64,000 nucleotides of DNA from Pelagibacteraceae bacterium AG-337-G04 (GCA_003282205.1 QBZW01000008.1:33406-97405), one strand, 5' to 3'; positions 26,519 through 36,261 are shown, counted from the first letter of the stretch. The notes: a model not told the origin generated them from the sequence alone. Numbers and translations are program-made.

Positions 26519-27013
26519 ATGACAATTATTTTAAAAAATAAAGCAACTCTTCTTTTTGATGATTTTATTTTCAAGTGCTCCATTGGCAAAAGTGGGTTAG
26601 CTAGAAGTAAGTTTGAAGGGGACAAAAAAACTCCAATTGGAAAGTTTACCCTGGGTAATCTTCTCTATAGAAAAGACCGTAATCCTAAGCCCACAACAAA
26701 ATTAAAATGTATACCAATTAAAAAAAATATGGGCTGGTGCGATGATATCAAAAGTAAAAAATATTATAATAAGTTAATAAATATTAGAAAAAATGTTCGA
26801 TATGAAAAATTATATAGAAGAGATTACAAATATGATTTTTTAGTTCCAATAAATTACAATACCAAAAACACTAGAATTGGGGCTGGGAGCGCAATTTTTA
26901 TTCATTTAACAAAAAAATATAATCCAACTACTGGATGCATAGGGCTTCAAAAAAAGGATTTTTTAATTTTATTAAAATTAATCAATAAAAATACAAAAAT
27001 TAAGATAACCTAG
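26519..27013 (+). CDS. L,D-transpeptidase-family protein (YkuD domain)
   Basis: 164-aa YkuD/ErfK-type protein. The catalytic signature is IFIHLTKKYNPTTGCIGL: a His before the nucleophile Cys, matching HxnS/T-x-GC-x-x-L. KTPIGKFTLG is the usual upstream substrate-cleft motif. No signal peptide is visible, as in other short cytosol-start YkuD proteins of the YkuD-COG3786 type. Probable role: 3-3 cross-links in peptidoglycan or anchoring of envelope proteins. Its TAG stop shares the palindrome CTAG with the convergent yggS stop. Confidence 0.83.
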   Translation: MTIILKNKATLLFDDFIFKCSIGKSGLARSKFEGDKKTPIGKFTLGNLLYRKDRNPKPTTKLKCIPIKKNMGWCDDIKSKKYYNKLINIRKNVRYEKLYRRDYKYDFLVPINYNTKNTRIGAGSAIFIHLTKKYNPTTGCIGLQKKDFLILLKLINKNTKIKIT

Positions 27014-27672
27014 CCTCTTTGACCAAAGATATTAGATCCAATTCTTAAGTAAGTTGCCTTATATTCTATCGCGTTTAAATAATCCGATGACATTCCCATA
27101 CTTAATTCCTTAAGATTAATTATTTCACTAAGTTCAATCATTTGAGAAAAAAATTTAGTGGAGTCCTCATTAAATGGTGGAATACACATAACTCCTATTA
27201 TACTAAGATCCAACCCTTTTGAGAAATTGTAAAAATCTAATAGTTTTTCTTTTACTATTCCCGATTTTTGACTTTCATTTCCTAGATTTACTTGAATAAA
27301 AATTTTAGGTCTCACATTTTGTTTAATTTGTTCTTCAGCAATTTTTTTTGCTAATTTTTCATTGTCTAGTGAATGTATATAATCAAAAATTTTTACAGCA
27401 AATTTAACTTTGTTTGTTTGAAGTTTTCCAATCAAATGTAAACGGATATTTTTATTTTGATTTTTGATATCTGTCCATTTTTCAATTGCCTCTTGAACTT
27501 TATTTTCACCAAAGTCTAAATGTCCATACTGAATTAATGGTAAAATGTGATCTATTTTAAAAGTTTTAGAAACTGCTATTATTTTTGGTATTCTACTTTT
27601 TTCTTTTAATTCAAGTAGTTTTGAATTGATTAAGCTTTGAATTGATATTAAATTTTTAACAGTTTCATGCAT
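27010..27672 (-). CDS. yggS: YggS-family PLP homeostasis protein
   Basis: Single-domain PLP-binding protein (alanine racemase-like barrel) that balances vitamin B6 and amino/keto acid pools. PLP Lys lies in KIIAVSKTF; HLDFGENKVQEA, HLIGKLQTNK and the C-terminal LSMGMSSDYLNAIE are conserved. I use ATG 27672, giving MHETVKNL (220 aa), rather than the further open frame to 27735. That start codon lies in ATGCAT, shared with the divergent ThiE-like gene. Confidence 0.93.
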   Translation of the reverse strand: MHETVKNLISIQSLINSKLLELKEKSRIPKIIAVSKTFKIDHILPLIQYGHLDFGENKVQEAIEKWTDIKNQNKNIRLHLIGKLQTNKVKFAVKIFDYIHSLDNEKLAKKIAEEQIKQNVRPKIFIQVNLGNESQKSGIVKEKLLDFYNFSKGLDLSIIGVMCIPPFNEDSTKFFSQMIELSEIINLKELSMGMSSDYLNAIEYKATYLRIGSNIFGQRG

Positions 27673-28194
27673 AAAAAAATTCTTAAACCATACTACTTTA
27701 TAAAAGAATTTAAAAAAAGTATCATTGATAAACAAACTATAAATACATCTATAATTTATAGAAATTACAAAAAAAAATACAGAGTAAATGAGATTATTTC
27801 TATAAGAGATTATTGTAGAAAGAAAAATATTAAATTTTATTTGTCAAATAACATTAAATTGTCAATAAGTTTAAATTTGGATGGTGCTTATTTGCCATCA
27901 TTTAATGATAGCTTCACTCATTTAAATTATAATTTTAAAAAGAATTTTATACTTATTGGATCAGCCCATAATTTAAGAGAGATCAGAATAAAAGAGAAGC
28001 AAAAAGTAAAAGAAATTTTTTTGTCGTCATTGTTTAAAGATAACAGAAATTATTTAGGTTTGAATAAATTTAATCTATTATCAAATTATTCTAAAATAGA
28101 CGTTATTGCTTTAGGTGGTATTTCACAAGAAAATATCAAATTAATTAATCTTACGAAATCTATTGGATTTGCTGGTATTTCATATTTTAAATAA
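27667..28194 (+). CDS. ThiE/TenI-like protein (divergent thiamine phosphate synthase)
   Basis: 175-aa TIM-barrel fragment similar to thiamine phosphate synthase/TenI: YLSNNIKLSISLNLDGAYLP is the second strand region (ThiE: vdGVHLGQ), LIGSAHN corresponds to the IGxSxH loop and VIALGGIS to the phosphate loop. The GPxFxTxTK region is not recognisable. So it may be a divergent ThiE or a non-catalytic TenI-like protein; activity is uncertain. The start ATG at 27667 is face to face with that of yggS. Just before the bidirectional hairpin at 28201. Confidence 0.7.
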   Translation: MHKKILKPYYFIKEFKKSIIDKQTINTSIIYRNYKKKYRVNEIISIRDYCRKKNIKFYLSNNIKLSISLNLDGAYLPSFNDSFTHLNYNFKKNFILIGSAHNLREIRIKEKQKVKEIFLSSLFKDNRNYLGLNKFNLLSNYSKIDVIALGGISQENIKLINLTKSIGFAGISYFK

Positions 28195-28218
28195 AAAAAA
28201 GGCCCCTAAAAAGGGGCC
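28193..28218 (-). terminator. Intrinsic terminator downstream of the porin gene
   Basis: On the minus strand GGCCCC, loop with a closing A-T pair (TTTTTA), GGGGCC, then eight T. It is a textbook rho-independent hairpin for the porin. On the plus strand the same stem is followed only by CTTTAAT, so it may also slow transcripts of the ThiE-like gene. It is the only strong GC-rich hairpin with a T tract that I found in the window. Confidence 0.9.
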
Positions 28219-28245
28219 CTTTAATATAATTATTTGACTCTTTAA

Positions 28246-29190
28246 TTAGAATGCAAATGCAAAATTGACTTCATAACCAGTGTTATCTGCAGTTCCAGTT
28301 CCAGCTACGTTATCAATTGTTGAGTGAGTTCCAGAAATAGTCATTCCACCACTTGTGTAAGAGAAACTTACACCTGTAGCATCCTGATCTTCTGTGCTAG
28401 ACTCAAAATCAATCTCTGAGACATTGTATGAAATTGATAGATCATCACTTACAGCATATGAAACACCGATTGCTGTAAAGTCCTCGTCTTGAGAAGCAGT
28501 ACCTGAATCTGTTTCATTTACTTGGTATCCAACTGTGATTGCACCTATTGCGTATACAGCAGCAAATGCAGTTAAGTCAGCTTTTCCAGTAATACCAGAT
28601 GTAGGTTGGTTATTGTTTTCACCCGCTGCAGCATAGATAGATAGACCTTCTATACCTGTATATAAAGCACCATATTCTGTTGAGCTTTCAACAACACCTA
28701 CTCCACCAGATGGAGTGTAAGATGCTTTAAGTGCTAAACCGTCCATTACAGTGTAGTCGTATACAAATCTGTTAACAGAACTTGCAGCATTTGCAGCACC
28801 AGCTTGTGTTCCAGCAACAGCTGTACCATGAGCTTCTTCGTTTGCAGAAGGAGTTACGTCATCCCATGCACCGATTGGTCCTGATGTACCACTTCCTGAG
28901 AAAGTTAGTTTACCCATATCACCTGTGTCGATAGATATACTTCTATCATCAAGTGCACCGTTGTCTAATTCAAATGCAGTTGAAATTGTGAAACCATTAT
29001 CCATTTCACCACTTGCATCAAAACTGATTGAGTCAGTCATTGACCAACCATTTCCAAGATCTGAATTATCCTCACCATTGAAAAAGATTGAAGTAGCGCC
29101 TGATACACTTAGAGATGCTGCTTGTGCAGATCCCGCTGTTACCAATGCAGTACCTAATGCTGTCAATCCTATTTTTTTTAGATTGTCCAT
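28246..29190 (-). CDS. Outer-membrane porin
   Basis: 314-aa beta-barrel porin (Porin_4-like). Signal peptide with cleavage after AGSAQA (about residue 24), then alternating short amphipathic strands rich in Gly, Ser, Thr and Asp, and a C-terminal Phe (NFAFAF), the BAM recognition signal. Low Lys content and visibly higher GC than its neighbours suggest strong expression. A clear ribosome site (GAAAGG, ten bases before ATG), a long 5' region and its own terminator indicate a monocistronic, highly expressed gene. Confidence 0.92.
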   Translation of the reverse strand: MDNLKKIGLTALGTALVTAGSAQAASLSVSGATSIFFNGEDNSDLGNGWSMTDSISFDASGEMDNGFTISTAFELDNGALDDRSISIDTGDMGKLTFSGSGTSGPIGAWDDVTPSANEEAHGTAVAGTQAGAANAASSVNRFVYDYTVMDGLALKASYTPSGGVGVVESSTEYGALYTGIEGLSIYAAAGENNNQPTSGITGKADLTAFAAVYAIGAITVGYQVNETDSGTASQDEDFTAIGVSYAVSDDLSISYNVSEIDFESSTEDQDATGVSFSYTSGGMTISGTHSTIDNVAGTGTADNTGYEVNFAFAF

Positions 29191-29409
29191 ATTATTACCT
29201 TTCGTTAATTGTTTAATATTAAACAGGATTTATTTATCAATTATTTCCATTAATTATCGGAATTATTGGTTTAAATTATTTATTTTTGTTAAAGTGTTGT
29301 ATTTTTGCATCACTAAAAATGCCTTTTAAATGTTGTTTTTTTTATCTATTTTAAAAAAAAACTTTTTAATCTCTGATTTTTTCATTTATTACTAAATTTC
29401 AGGAAAATT
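29191..29409. promoter_or_regulatory. Divergent control region between the porin and DUF3576 genes
   Basis: 219 bp, one of the longest gaps in the window. It holds the porin ribosome site (29195-29205 side), the perfect 14-bp palindrome GTTTAATATTAAAC at 29211-29224, an imperfect inverted repeat (CCATTAATT/AATTATTGG, 29247-29269), T/A tracts, and AGGA before the DUF3576 ATG. The palindromes lie in the porin 5' leader or promoter and could be operator sites or RNA hairpins. No promoter can be assigned firmly. Confidence 0.5.
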
Positions 29410-29979
29410 ATGTCATATTTATTTAAGTCTCGAGTCACTTCTATTTTGTTAATATTATTGGTTGCATTATATTCATGTAAAGGAATACCAGGAGCAGATG
29501 CTAGAAAGTATCCACCAAATCCAAAAGAAAGAGTAAAGAAAAACTTAGAGGAAGGCAGAGGTTTCAGATTAGATAATGCAATATCTGGAAGTGGAAAGGG
29601 TGGAGATTTTATGTTTGCAAGCGCAAACGAGCTTTGGAGAGCCTCTTTAGATACAATAGACTTTATGCCTCTTTCTTCTGTAAATTACAGTGGTGGGATT
29701 ATTATTACTGACTGGTACTCTGATGGAAATAACATCAATGAGTCTGTAAAAATAAGTATTAGATTCTTAACAAATGAAGTAAGAACTGATGCATTAGATA
29801 TAAAAGTGTTTTATAAAAAATGCAATCAAGTATCAAATTGTAAAATAGAAAATAAGACTGGATCACTTGTTGCAGAACTAAAAAAAGAAATTTTGAGTAA
29901 GGCTGCAATTTATAAAAAACAAAATAAAGATAAAAACTTCAAACCTTACAAAGGTAGAGCAGTCGATACTACGAGATAA
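29410..29979 (+). CDS. DUF3576 lipoprotein
   Basis: 189 aa. Signal peptide with lipobox LVALYSC (lipidated Cys23), then the conserved DUF3576 body ([31 protein letters not shown] is its core, quoted in part here as [14 protein letters not shown]). Function is unknown; family members lie directly upstream of leuS in many alphaproteobacteria, as here, and precede the LPS-assembly gene lptE by one gene. An envelope role is likely. Confidence 0.88.
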   Translation: MSYLFKSRVTSILLILLVALYSCKGIPGADARKYPPNPKERVKKNLEEGRGFRLDNAISGSGKGGDFMFASANELWRASLDTIDFMPLSSVNYSGGIIITDWYSDGNNINESVKISIRFLTNEVRTDALDIKVFYKKCNQVSNCKIENKTGSLVAELKKEILSKAAIYKKQNKDKNFKPYKGRAVDTTR

Positions 29980-29993
29980 ATTTTATTAGAACT

Positions 29994-32543
29994 GTGACCT
30001 CTTCAGAAAGATATAATTTTAAGACCATAGAAGAAAAGTGGCAAGAGAAGTGGCGTATTACTAAGGCTTTTTCAAGTAAAATTGATACTACAAAACAAAA
30101 ATTTTATTGCTTGGAGATGTTTCCTTATCCATCAGGAAAAATTCACATGGGCCATGTCAGAAATTATACTATAGGAGATGTGTTATCTAGATATAAGTCT
30201 CTAAAAGGTTTTAACGTAATGCATCCAATGGGTTGGGATGCGTTTGGTATGCCAGCAGAAAATGCTGCTCGTGAAAATAATTTAAAGCCAAAAGATTGGA
30301 CTAACGAAAATATTTCAAATATGAAAAATCAATTAAAAAAACTAGGACTTTCAATTGATTGGGATAGAGAAATTTCCACATGTTCTGAAGAATACTACAA
30401 ACATCAACAATTATTTTTTCTAGAGCTATATGAGAAGGGATTAGTTTATAGAAAAGAAAACTATGTAAATTGGGATCCAGTCGATCAAACTGTTCTTGCT
30501 AACGAACAAGTTATTGATGGTAAAGGATGGAGATCAGGGGCTACAGTTGAAAGAAAAAAACTTAACCAATGGTTTTTTAAAATCTCAGAATTTTCTGAAG
30601 AACTTCTAGATGATTTAGAAAAATTGGATGAATGGCCGAATAAGGTCAAAATAATGCAAAAAAACTGGATAGGCAAATCTTTTGGTTGCGAAATATCTTT
30701 TAAAACTGAGGGTGATCTGCCAATTAAAGAAATAAAATGTTTTACAACAAGGCCTGACACCTTGTTCGGATTTTCTTTTTTAGCTCTTTCAATAGACCAC
30801 GAAATATCTAAATATTTTTCAGAGAATAGTGAATTTCAAGAATTTAAAAAAGAGTGTCAAAAAACTGGGACTACCGAAGAAGCACTTGCAATAGGTGATA
30901 AAATTGGATTTAAAACAAACCTAAAAGCAATAAATCCGCTAAATCCTAACGAAAAAGTTCCTGTTTTCTTTGCTAATTTTGTTTTAATGGATTACGGATT
31001 TGGAGCTGTCTTTGGTTGTCCAGCTCACGATCAAAGAGATTTTGATTTTGCGACAAAGTATAATCTAGATATTAAAACTGTAGTAAGACCTGAGGAGGAG
31101 GATGAAAATTTTAATGTAAAAAAAGAAGCGTATACAGGATCCGGTATACTAGTAAATTCACAATTTTTAAATGGTCTAAAAGTTCCTGAAGAGTCAATTT
31201 CTAGGACAATTGAAATTTTAGAAAAAAAAAAGATTGGGAAAAAACAAGTTAATTTCAGACTTAAGGATTGGGGAGTTTCCAGACAGCGTTATTGGGGATG
31301 TCCAATACCTATTGCATATGATGAGGCAGGAAACGTAATCACAATTGCTAAAGAGGATTTGCCAGTTAGACTACCAGAGAATATTGATTTAAATACAAAA
31401 GGTAATCCATTGGACTCTATGACTGATTGGAGAAACGTAATAATTGATGGAAAAAAATATACTAGAGAGACAGACACGCTTGATACCTTTGTCTGCTCAT
31501 CTTGGTACTATCTTAGATTCTGCTCACCTAAAGAAACTAAATATGGATACAAAAATGAGGATATCAATTATTGGATGCCTGTTGATCAATATATTGGTGG
31601 AGTAGAACATGCTATTCTTCATCTTTTGTATTCTCGGTTCTTTACAAAAGCTCTTGGTTACAAAAATAAAAGTTTTTCATTTAATGAACCGTTTAAAGGC
31701 TTGTTTACTCAAGGTATGGTATGTCATGAAACTTATAAGGATCAAAAAAATAATTGGATAAGTCCTGATGAGGTAGAGTTAATTGAAGGCGTATATTACA
31801 AAAAAGGTGAACCAAACAATAAAATAAATGTTGGACCATCAGAGTCAATGTCAAAATCAAAAAAAAATGTTATAGACCCTGAAAATATTATAAAAAATTA
31901 TGGTGCTGATGCAGTCAGATTGTTTATATTGTCAGATAGTCCACCTGAAAAAGATGTTCAATGGTCAGATCAAGGTATGACAGCATCATATAAATTTTTA
32001 CTAAAGCTATGGACGCTTCATCAAAAAATTAAAAAAAAAATTAACATCAAAAGTAAAAAAGGTAATGAAAAATTAGATAAATTTACAAATCAAATGATTA
32101 GTAAAATTACAAATAATCTTGAAAATTTTAACTATAATGTAATCATTGCTAATATTTATGAGATATATAATTTTTTAAATAAAGAAATAGAAAATGATAT
32201 TGATAATAAGTTACTAAAAGAAAATTACATTAAAATCTTAGTTCTAATATCTCCTGCGCTACCTCACTTTAGTCATGAGTGTATAGAAGATCTAGGTCAC
32301 ATTGAGACATTAAATTGGCCATCAGTAAATAAAGACCAGTTAAATGAAAATAAAATTGATTACGTAATCCAAATTAATGGGAAAAAAAGAGCTATTTTAA
32401 ATGAAAATAGAGACATCGATCAAGAAAGCCTTTTATCTAAAGTAAAAAAGAATAAGTTATCAAATAAGTATTTAAAAGACAAATCTATTAAAAAAATAAT
32501 ATTTGTGAAAAACAGATTAATGAATTTATTAGTAAATGAATAA
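29994..32543 (+). CDS. leuS: Leucyl-tRNA synthetase
   Basis: Class I synthetase charging tRNA-Leu. The HIGH-type motif is [15 protein letters not shown], the editing (CP1) domain contains TTRPDTLFG, and the KMSKS loop reads MSKSKKN. 849 aa, normal. It starts with GTG at 29994, fourteen bases after the DUF3576 stop. The last eight bases overlap lptE. Confidence 0.97.
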   Translation: MTSSERYNFKTIEEKWQEKWRITKAFSSKIDTTKQKFYCLEMFPYPSGKIHMGHVRNYTIGDVLSRYKSLKGFNVMHPMGWDAFGMPAENAARENNLKPKDWTNENISNMKNQLKKLGLSIDWDREISTCSEEYYKHQQLFFLELYEKGLVYRKENYVNWDPVDQTVLANEQVIDGKGWRSGATVERKKLNQWFFKISEFSEELLDDLEKLDEWPNKVKIMQKNWIGKSFGCEISFKTEGDLPIKEIKCFTTRPDTLFGFSFLALSIDHEISKYFSENSEFQEFKKECQKTGTTEEALAIGDKIGFKTNLKAINPLNPNEKVPVFFANFVLMDYGFGAVFGCPAHDQRDFDFATKYNLDIKTVVRPEEEDENFNVKKEAYTGSGILVNSQFLNGLKVPEESISRTIEILEKKKIGKKQVNFRLKDWGVSRQRYWGCPIPIAYDEAGNVITIAKEDLPVRLPENIDLNTKGNPLDSMTDWRNVIIDGKKYTRETDTLDTFVCSSWYYLRFCSPKETKYGYKNEDINYWMPVDQYIGGVEHAILHLLYSRFFTKALGYKNKSFSFNEPFKGLFTQGMVCHETYKDQKNNWISPDEVELIEGVYYKKGEPNNKINVGPSESMSKSKKNVIDPENIIKNYGADAVRLFILSDSPPEKDVQWSDQGMTASYKFLLKLWTLHQKIKKKINIKSKKGNEKLDKFTNQMISKITNNLENFNYNVIIANIYEIYNFLNKEIENDIDNKLLKENYIKILVLISPALPHFSHECIEDLGHIETLNWPSVNKDQLNENKIDYVIQINGKKRAILNENRDIDQESLLSKVKKNKLSNKYLKDKSIKKIIFVKNRLMNLLVNE

Positions 32544-33012
32544 AATTTTTTCAAAGTTAATTACAATTGCTCTTATTTTTGCAACATTTAGTTGTTCGTA
32601 TAAACCAATATTTTCAGAAATAAATTATAATTTTCAAATTGAAGAAATAATTTTATCAGGTGATAAAGGTATAAATAGAATAATTGAAAAAAAATTTTCC
32701 ATGATCATGAAAAACCAAAATTCAGAAAAAAAGAACTTTTCTGTAATTATAAACTCAATCAAGAATAAAGAAATTATCTCAAATGACAGTAAAGGTGACC
32801 CGTTAAAATTTGAAATTAATATTGCTGTAGCTTATAAAATATTAGAAAATGGTAAAATAATTTTAGAGAGAAAGATAGAAAAGAGTAATATCTATAACAA
32901 TAAATCTGATAAATTTGAGCTTGATCAAAATGAAAAAAACATAACTAATATTCTATCTGAAATAATTAGTGATAATATAATCTCCTCAATTATAAATTTA
33001 AATGATAATTAA
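32536..33012 (+). CDS. lptE: LPS-assembly lipoprotein LptE
   Basis: Outer-membrane lipoprotein that plugs the LptD barrel for LPS insertion. 158 aa with lipobox ATFSC (lipidated Cys20) and SYKPIFSE directly after, as in alphaproteobacterial LptE. Sequence is divergent, so the call leans on the lipobox, the size and the position between leuS and holA, which is highly conserved. Overlaps both neighbours (8 and 11 bp). Confidence 0.85.
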   Translation: MNKIFSKLITIALIFATFSCSYKPIFSEINYNFQIEEIILSGDKGINRIIEKKFSMIMKNQNSEKKNFSVIINSIKNKEIISNDSKGDPLKFEINIAVAYKILENGKIILERKIEKSNIYNNKSDKFELDQNEKNITNILSEIISDNIISSIINLNDN

Positions 33013-33979
33013 AAGTTTTGAATTAGAAAAGTTAAATTCTTTTGAATTCAACTTACATTTAATTTATGGAAATAATGACGGAATAAAAGAAGATATTATA
33101 AAAGATAATTATTTAAAAGATTTTAATGGAGATATATTAAAATATGATGAACAAGAAATTTTAAACAGTAAAGATGAATTTATATCAAGTTTATTTACAA
33201 AATCACTTTTTGAGACTGATAAAATAATTATCATTTCAAGAGGTTCTGATAAATTATTTAATTTAATAAGCGAAATTTTAGAAAAAGAAACAATCGAAAC
33301 TAAAATTATAATTAAATCTGCAAATCTTGAAAAAAAATCAAAACTTCGCAATTTATTTGAGAAGGAAAAAAGAATAATTTGTACTCCAGTTTATGATGAC
33401 GATATACGTTCTTTGAGCTCTATTATAAATAGTTTTTTGAGAGAACAAAACTTTAATTTATCTCAAGAAATCAAGAATATACTTATCGAAAGATCAAAGG
33501 GGGATAGAATTAATTTGAAAAATGAATTACTAAAATTGAAAAGTTTATCAATTAGTAAAAATAAATTGAGCACAGAGGACGTGATTAAACTTTCAAATCT
33601 TGCAGAAAATTATAGTGTGTTTGAATTATCTGATAATTATTTAGCTAAAAATTCTAAAAAAGTTTCTAATATTCTTAATGAAAATAATTATTCTTCTGAA
33701 GACTGCATATTAATTATAAGAACTATACTAAATAAGTCTAAAAGACTTTTGAAAATAAGAACTGAGGTAGATAAAAATTCAAATATTGATCAAGTTATAT
33801 CTACCTTCAAACCTCCTATATTTTGGAAAGAGAAAGATATTGTAAAAAAACAGGCTCAATCATGGTCAACCTACGAGGTGAGGAAAATAATATATAAAAT
33901 TAATGATTTAGAAGCCTTAGTTAAGAAAAATACAACAAATTCTATACTTTTCGTCTCTAATTTTGTAAGTAATTACTAG
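33002..33979 (+). CDS. holA: DNA polymerase III delta subunit
   Basis: Clamp-loader subunit that opens the beta sliding clamp. 325 aa: AAA+-like N-terminus (LIYGNNDGIKEDII, SLFTKSLFETDKIIII), a lid domain (RINLKNELLKLKSL) and helical collar. It lacks catalytic Walker motifs, as expected for delta. Follows lptE, as in most proteobacteria. Its TAG stop shares CTAG with the convergent parB stop. Confidence 0.9.
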   Translation: MIIKSFELEKLNSFEFNLHLIYGNNDGIKEDIIKDNYLKDFNGDILKYDEQEILNSKDEFISSLFTKSLFETDKIIIISRGSDKLFNLISEILEKETIETKIIIKSANLEKKSKLRNLFEKEKRIICTPVYDDDIRSLSSIINSFLREQNFNLSQEIKNILIERSKGDRINLKNELLKLKSLSISKNKLSTEDVIKLSNLAENYSVFELSDNYLAKNSKKVSNILNENNYSSEDCILIIRTILNKSKRLLKIRTEVDKNSNIDQVISTFKPPIFWKEKDIVKKQAQSWSTYEVRKIIYKINDLEALVKKNTTNSILFVSNFVSNY

Positions 33980-34827
33980 TAATTTTGTTTAATAATCTCC
34001 ACTAGCCTATCAAGCTGATCGGCCCCATTATACTCTAAACTGATAGTTCCAGAGTTATTTCTTTTATTCTTAACAAAAACTCTCATTCCAATTTTATCTG
34101 TTAACTCTTCTTCAAGACTTACAATATTTGGATCTTTTTTCTTTGAAGTACTATTAGAACTAGATTTTAACATTCTTACCAAATTTTCAGTTTGTCTAAC
34201 TGATAATTTTTTTGAAATAATTTTCTTTGCCAAATGAAGAGCATTATCTAATCCAACCAAAATCTTTGCATGACCCTGAGATAGTTTTTCTTCAATTATA
34301 AATTCTATTATTTCTTGTGGAAGATTAAGAAGTCTCAAACAATTAGATATATGTGCTCTACTCTTACCAATGAATTTTGATACTTTATCTTGGTCATAGC
34401 TAAATTCATCTATTAATCTTTTATATCCTTCAGCTTCCTCAATTGGATTTAAATCTTTTCTTTGAACATTTTCGACAATTGCAAATTCTAATGATTTAAG
34501 ATTATCTACATTAATTACAACTACAGGCACTTCATGTAGCCCTGCATATTGTGCTGCCTGCCATCTTCTTTCTCCAGCTATTATTTCGAATTTATTTTCT
34601 TCATCAGATGACGGTCTTACAATGATAGGTTGGATAATACCACTTTCTCTTATAGAGTTAGTTAATTCCTCTAGACTAACTTCATCAAATTTTTTTCTAG
34701 GTTGATACTTATTTCTAACTAGTGAGCTAATTGAAATATTTTTTTTATCATCAATTTTTTCACTATCACCTATTAAGGAAGATAATCCTCTTCCAAGTCC
34801 TTTTTTTGATTTAAACGGATTGATCAT
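33976..34827 (-). CDS. parB: Chromosome partition protein ParB
   Basis: CTP-dependent clamp that loads at parS sites and forms the partition complex. N-terminal KKGLGRGLSSLIGD (ParA-contacting end), NKYQPRKKFD, the catalytic ENVQRKDLNPIEEA and GERRWQAA motifs, an HTH (GKSRAHISNCLRLLNLP) and a C-terminal dimer domain. 283 aa. Overlaps parA by four bases. Two parS-like sites lie about 1.4-2.6 kb away in rsmG and mnmG. Confidence 0.97.
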   Translation of the reverse strand: MINPFKSKKGLGRGLSSLIGDSEKIDDKKNISISSLVRNKYQPRKKFDEVSLEELTNSIRESGIIQPIIVRPSSDEENKFEIIAGERRWQAAQYAGLHEVPVVVINVDNLKSLEFAIVENVQRKDLNPIEEAEGYKRLIDEFSYDQDKVSKFIGKSRAHISNCLRLLNLPQEIIEFIIEEKLSQGHAKILVGLDNALHLAKKIISKKLSVRQTENLVRMLKSSSNSTSKKKDPNIVSLEEELTDKIGMRVFVKNKRNNSGTISLEYNGADQLDRLVEIIKQNY

Positions 34828-35624
34828 GCTGCACTCTCCACTGGTTTATCTTGATTTAAAAATTCTTCTGTAAAACTGAAATATGCTCTGCTGCCTGGAC
34901 AGGTCTTATCATAAATAAGAACAGGAACACCGTGTGAAGGTGCCTCCGATAGTCTGACATTTCTTGGTACAGCTGTACTATAAACTTTATCCTTAAAATA
35001 GTTTCTTGCCTCTGTTTCTACCTCACCTGATAATTTATTTCTCTTATCATACATAGTCAGAAGTATCCCTCTTATGTCTAAATTTGGATTTAGGTTTGAT
35101 TTTATCCTTTCAATTGTTTTCATAAGCTGTGTCAGTCCTTCTAGAGCAAAGAATTCTGTTTGAAGAGGTACTACGAGAGCATCAGAGGCTACTAATGCCA
35201 TTATTGTTAGAAGGCTTAAAGATGGTGGGCAGTCAATTATGATATAATCATAAGATGGCTCAGAATTATTTAAAATCGATGCTAATTCGTCTTTTAATTT
35301 AAAGGCTCTCCGGCTGTCACCTGCTGTCTCAACCTCTAGCCCTGACAAATCAACATTTGATGATATTAAATCTAAATTATCAAAGCTAGTAGGCTGTATT
35401 ACATCTGAAATTTTTTTATTTCCATTCAATACATTGTAAATTGTTTGATCAGAACTTGTTGTGTTAGATAATCCAAGACCTGTCGTGGCATTGCCTTGTG
35501 GATCAAGATCAATTACAAGAATTTTTTTTCCTTTCATTGTTAAACCAGCAGCAAGATTGATGACGGTGGTTGTTTTACCCACTCCGCCTTTTTGGTTTAT
35601 GACCGAAATAATTTTTCTACTCAT
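34824..35624 (-). CDS. parA: Chromosome partition ATPase ParA
   Basis: Deviant-Walker ATPase that moves ParB-bound origins. Walker A KGGVGKTTT near residues 11-19, DLDPQGNATTGLG (switch), IIDCPPSLSLLT. 266 aa, a Soj-type ParA without an N-terminal HTH. Part of the mnmG-rsmG-parA-parB overlapping run, the typical origin-proximal arrangement. Confidence 0.97.
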   Translation of the reverse strand: MSRKIISVINQKGGVGKTTTVINLAAGLTMKGKKILVIDLDPQGNATTGLGLSNTTSSDQTIYNVLNGNKKISDVIQPTSFDNLDLISSNVDLSGLEVETAGDSRRAFKLKDELASILNNSEPSYDYIIIDCPPSLSLLTIMALVASDALVVPLQTEFFALEGLTQLMKTIERIKSNLNPNLDIRGILLTMYDKRNKLSGEVETEARNYFKDKVYSTAVPRNVRLSEAPSHGVPVLIYDKTCPGSRAYFSFTEEFLNQDKPVESAA

Positions 35625-36261
35625 ATTTTTTTTTTAAATTTGAAATTTTTACTACTGATGATTCTTCACTTGTTAAACTTTTCATTTCCTCGACGTCAAA
35701 TTTCCATTTTAAGGAAACATCTTGCAAAATTTTTTTTCCACTTTTGCCTAAATACATGACTATGTATTTAAAATTTTTAAAATTCTTTGTTGCTATGTCA
35801 AAAATCACAGGCAAAGGTTTAAATGCTCGGCAAATTATTACATCAGTTACTAAATTTTTCTCCTCGAAAATATTTTTTTGGTTAATTTCAGCTTCTAATT
35901 TGAACTTTTTTGCCATTTTTTTTAAGAAATTACTTTTATGATAACTCTTTTCATAAAAAATTAGCTTAAAACCTTGTCTTTTTGATTTCATCAAAATACC
36001 CAAAACTATACTAGGAAGCCCTGCACCTGAGCCGAGATCAGTACATACCTTGATATCATTTTTATCAATAAATTCAATGGTTTGAGCACTGTCATAAATA
36101 TGCCTTGTATTTATTGACTTTTCTGTAGTTGAACTTATCAAATTTATTTTCTTGTTTGTACTTAAAATTGACTGAGAATATTCTCCTAACTCCTTAAGTG
36201 TTTCACGTGAAACATTTGGGATATAAATTTTATCAGTTTTTATTATTTTCGAATCAATCAA
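35617..36261 (-). CDS. rsmG: 16S rRNA (guanine-527 N7)-methyltransferase
   Basis: SAM-dependent methyltransferase for G527 of 16S rRNA. Contains [18 protein letters not shown] (SAM motif I) and the [15 protein letters not shown] region. 214 aa. Its codons for VSRETL at the N-terminus contain a perfect parS site. Overlaps mnmG by four bases and parA by eight. Confidence 0.95.
   Translation of the reverse strand: MIDSKIIKTDKIYIPNVSRETLKELGEYSQSILSTNKKINLISSTTEKSINTRHIYDSAQTIEFIDKNDIKVCTDLGSGAGLPSIVLGILMKSKRQGFKLIFYEKSYHKSNFLKKMAKKFKLEAEINQKNIFEEKNLVTDVIICRAFKPLPVIFDIATKNFKNFKYIVMYLGKSGKKILQDVSLKWKFDVEEMKSLTSEESSVVKISNLKKKYE
36199..36214. promoter_or_regulatory. parS centromere site 1 (perfect consensus)
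   Basis: TGTTTCACGTGAAACA, a perfect 16-bp palindrome identical to the universal bacterial parS consensus, lying inside rsmG. It encodes Val-Ser-Arg-Glu of RsmG. ParB encoded 1.4 kb away should bind it. Confidence 0.95.

Noticed and set aside
27673..27735. N-terminal extension of yggS
   Set aside because: Phe-rich stretch unlike YggS, fully antisense to the ThiE-like gene; MHETVKNL start fits the family.
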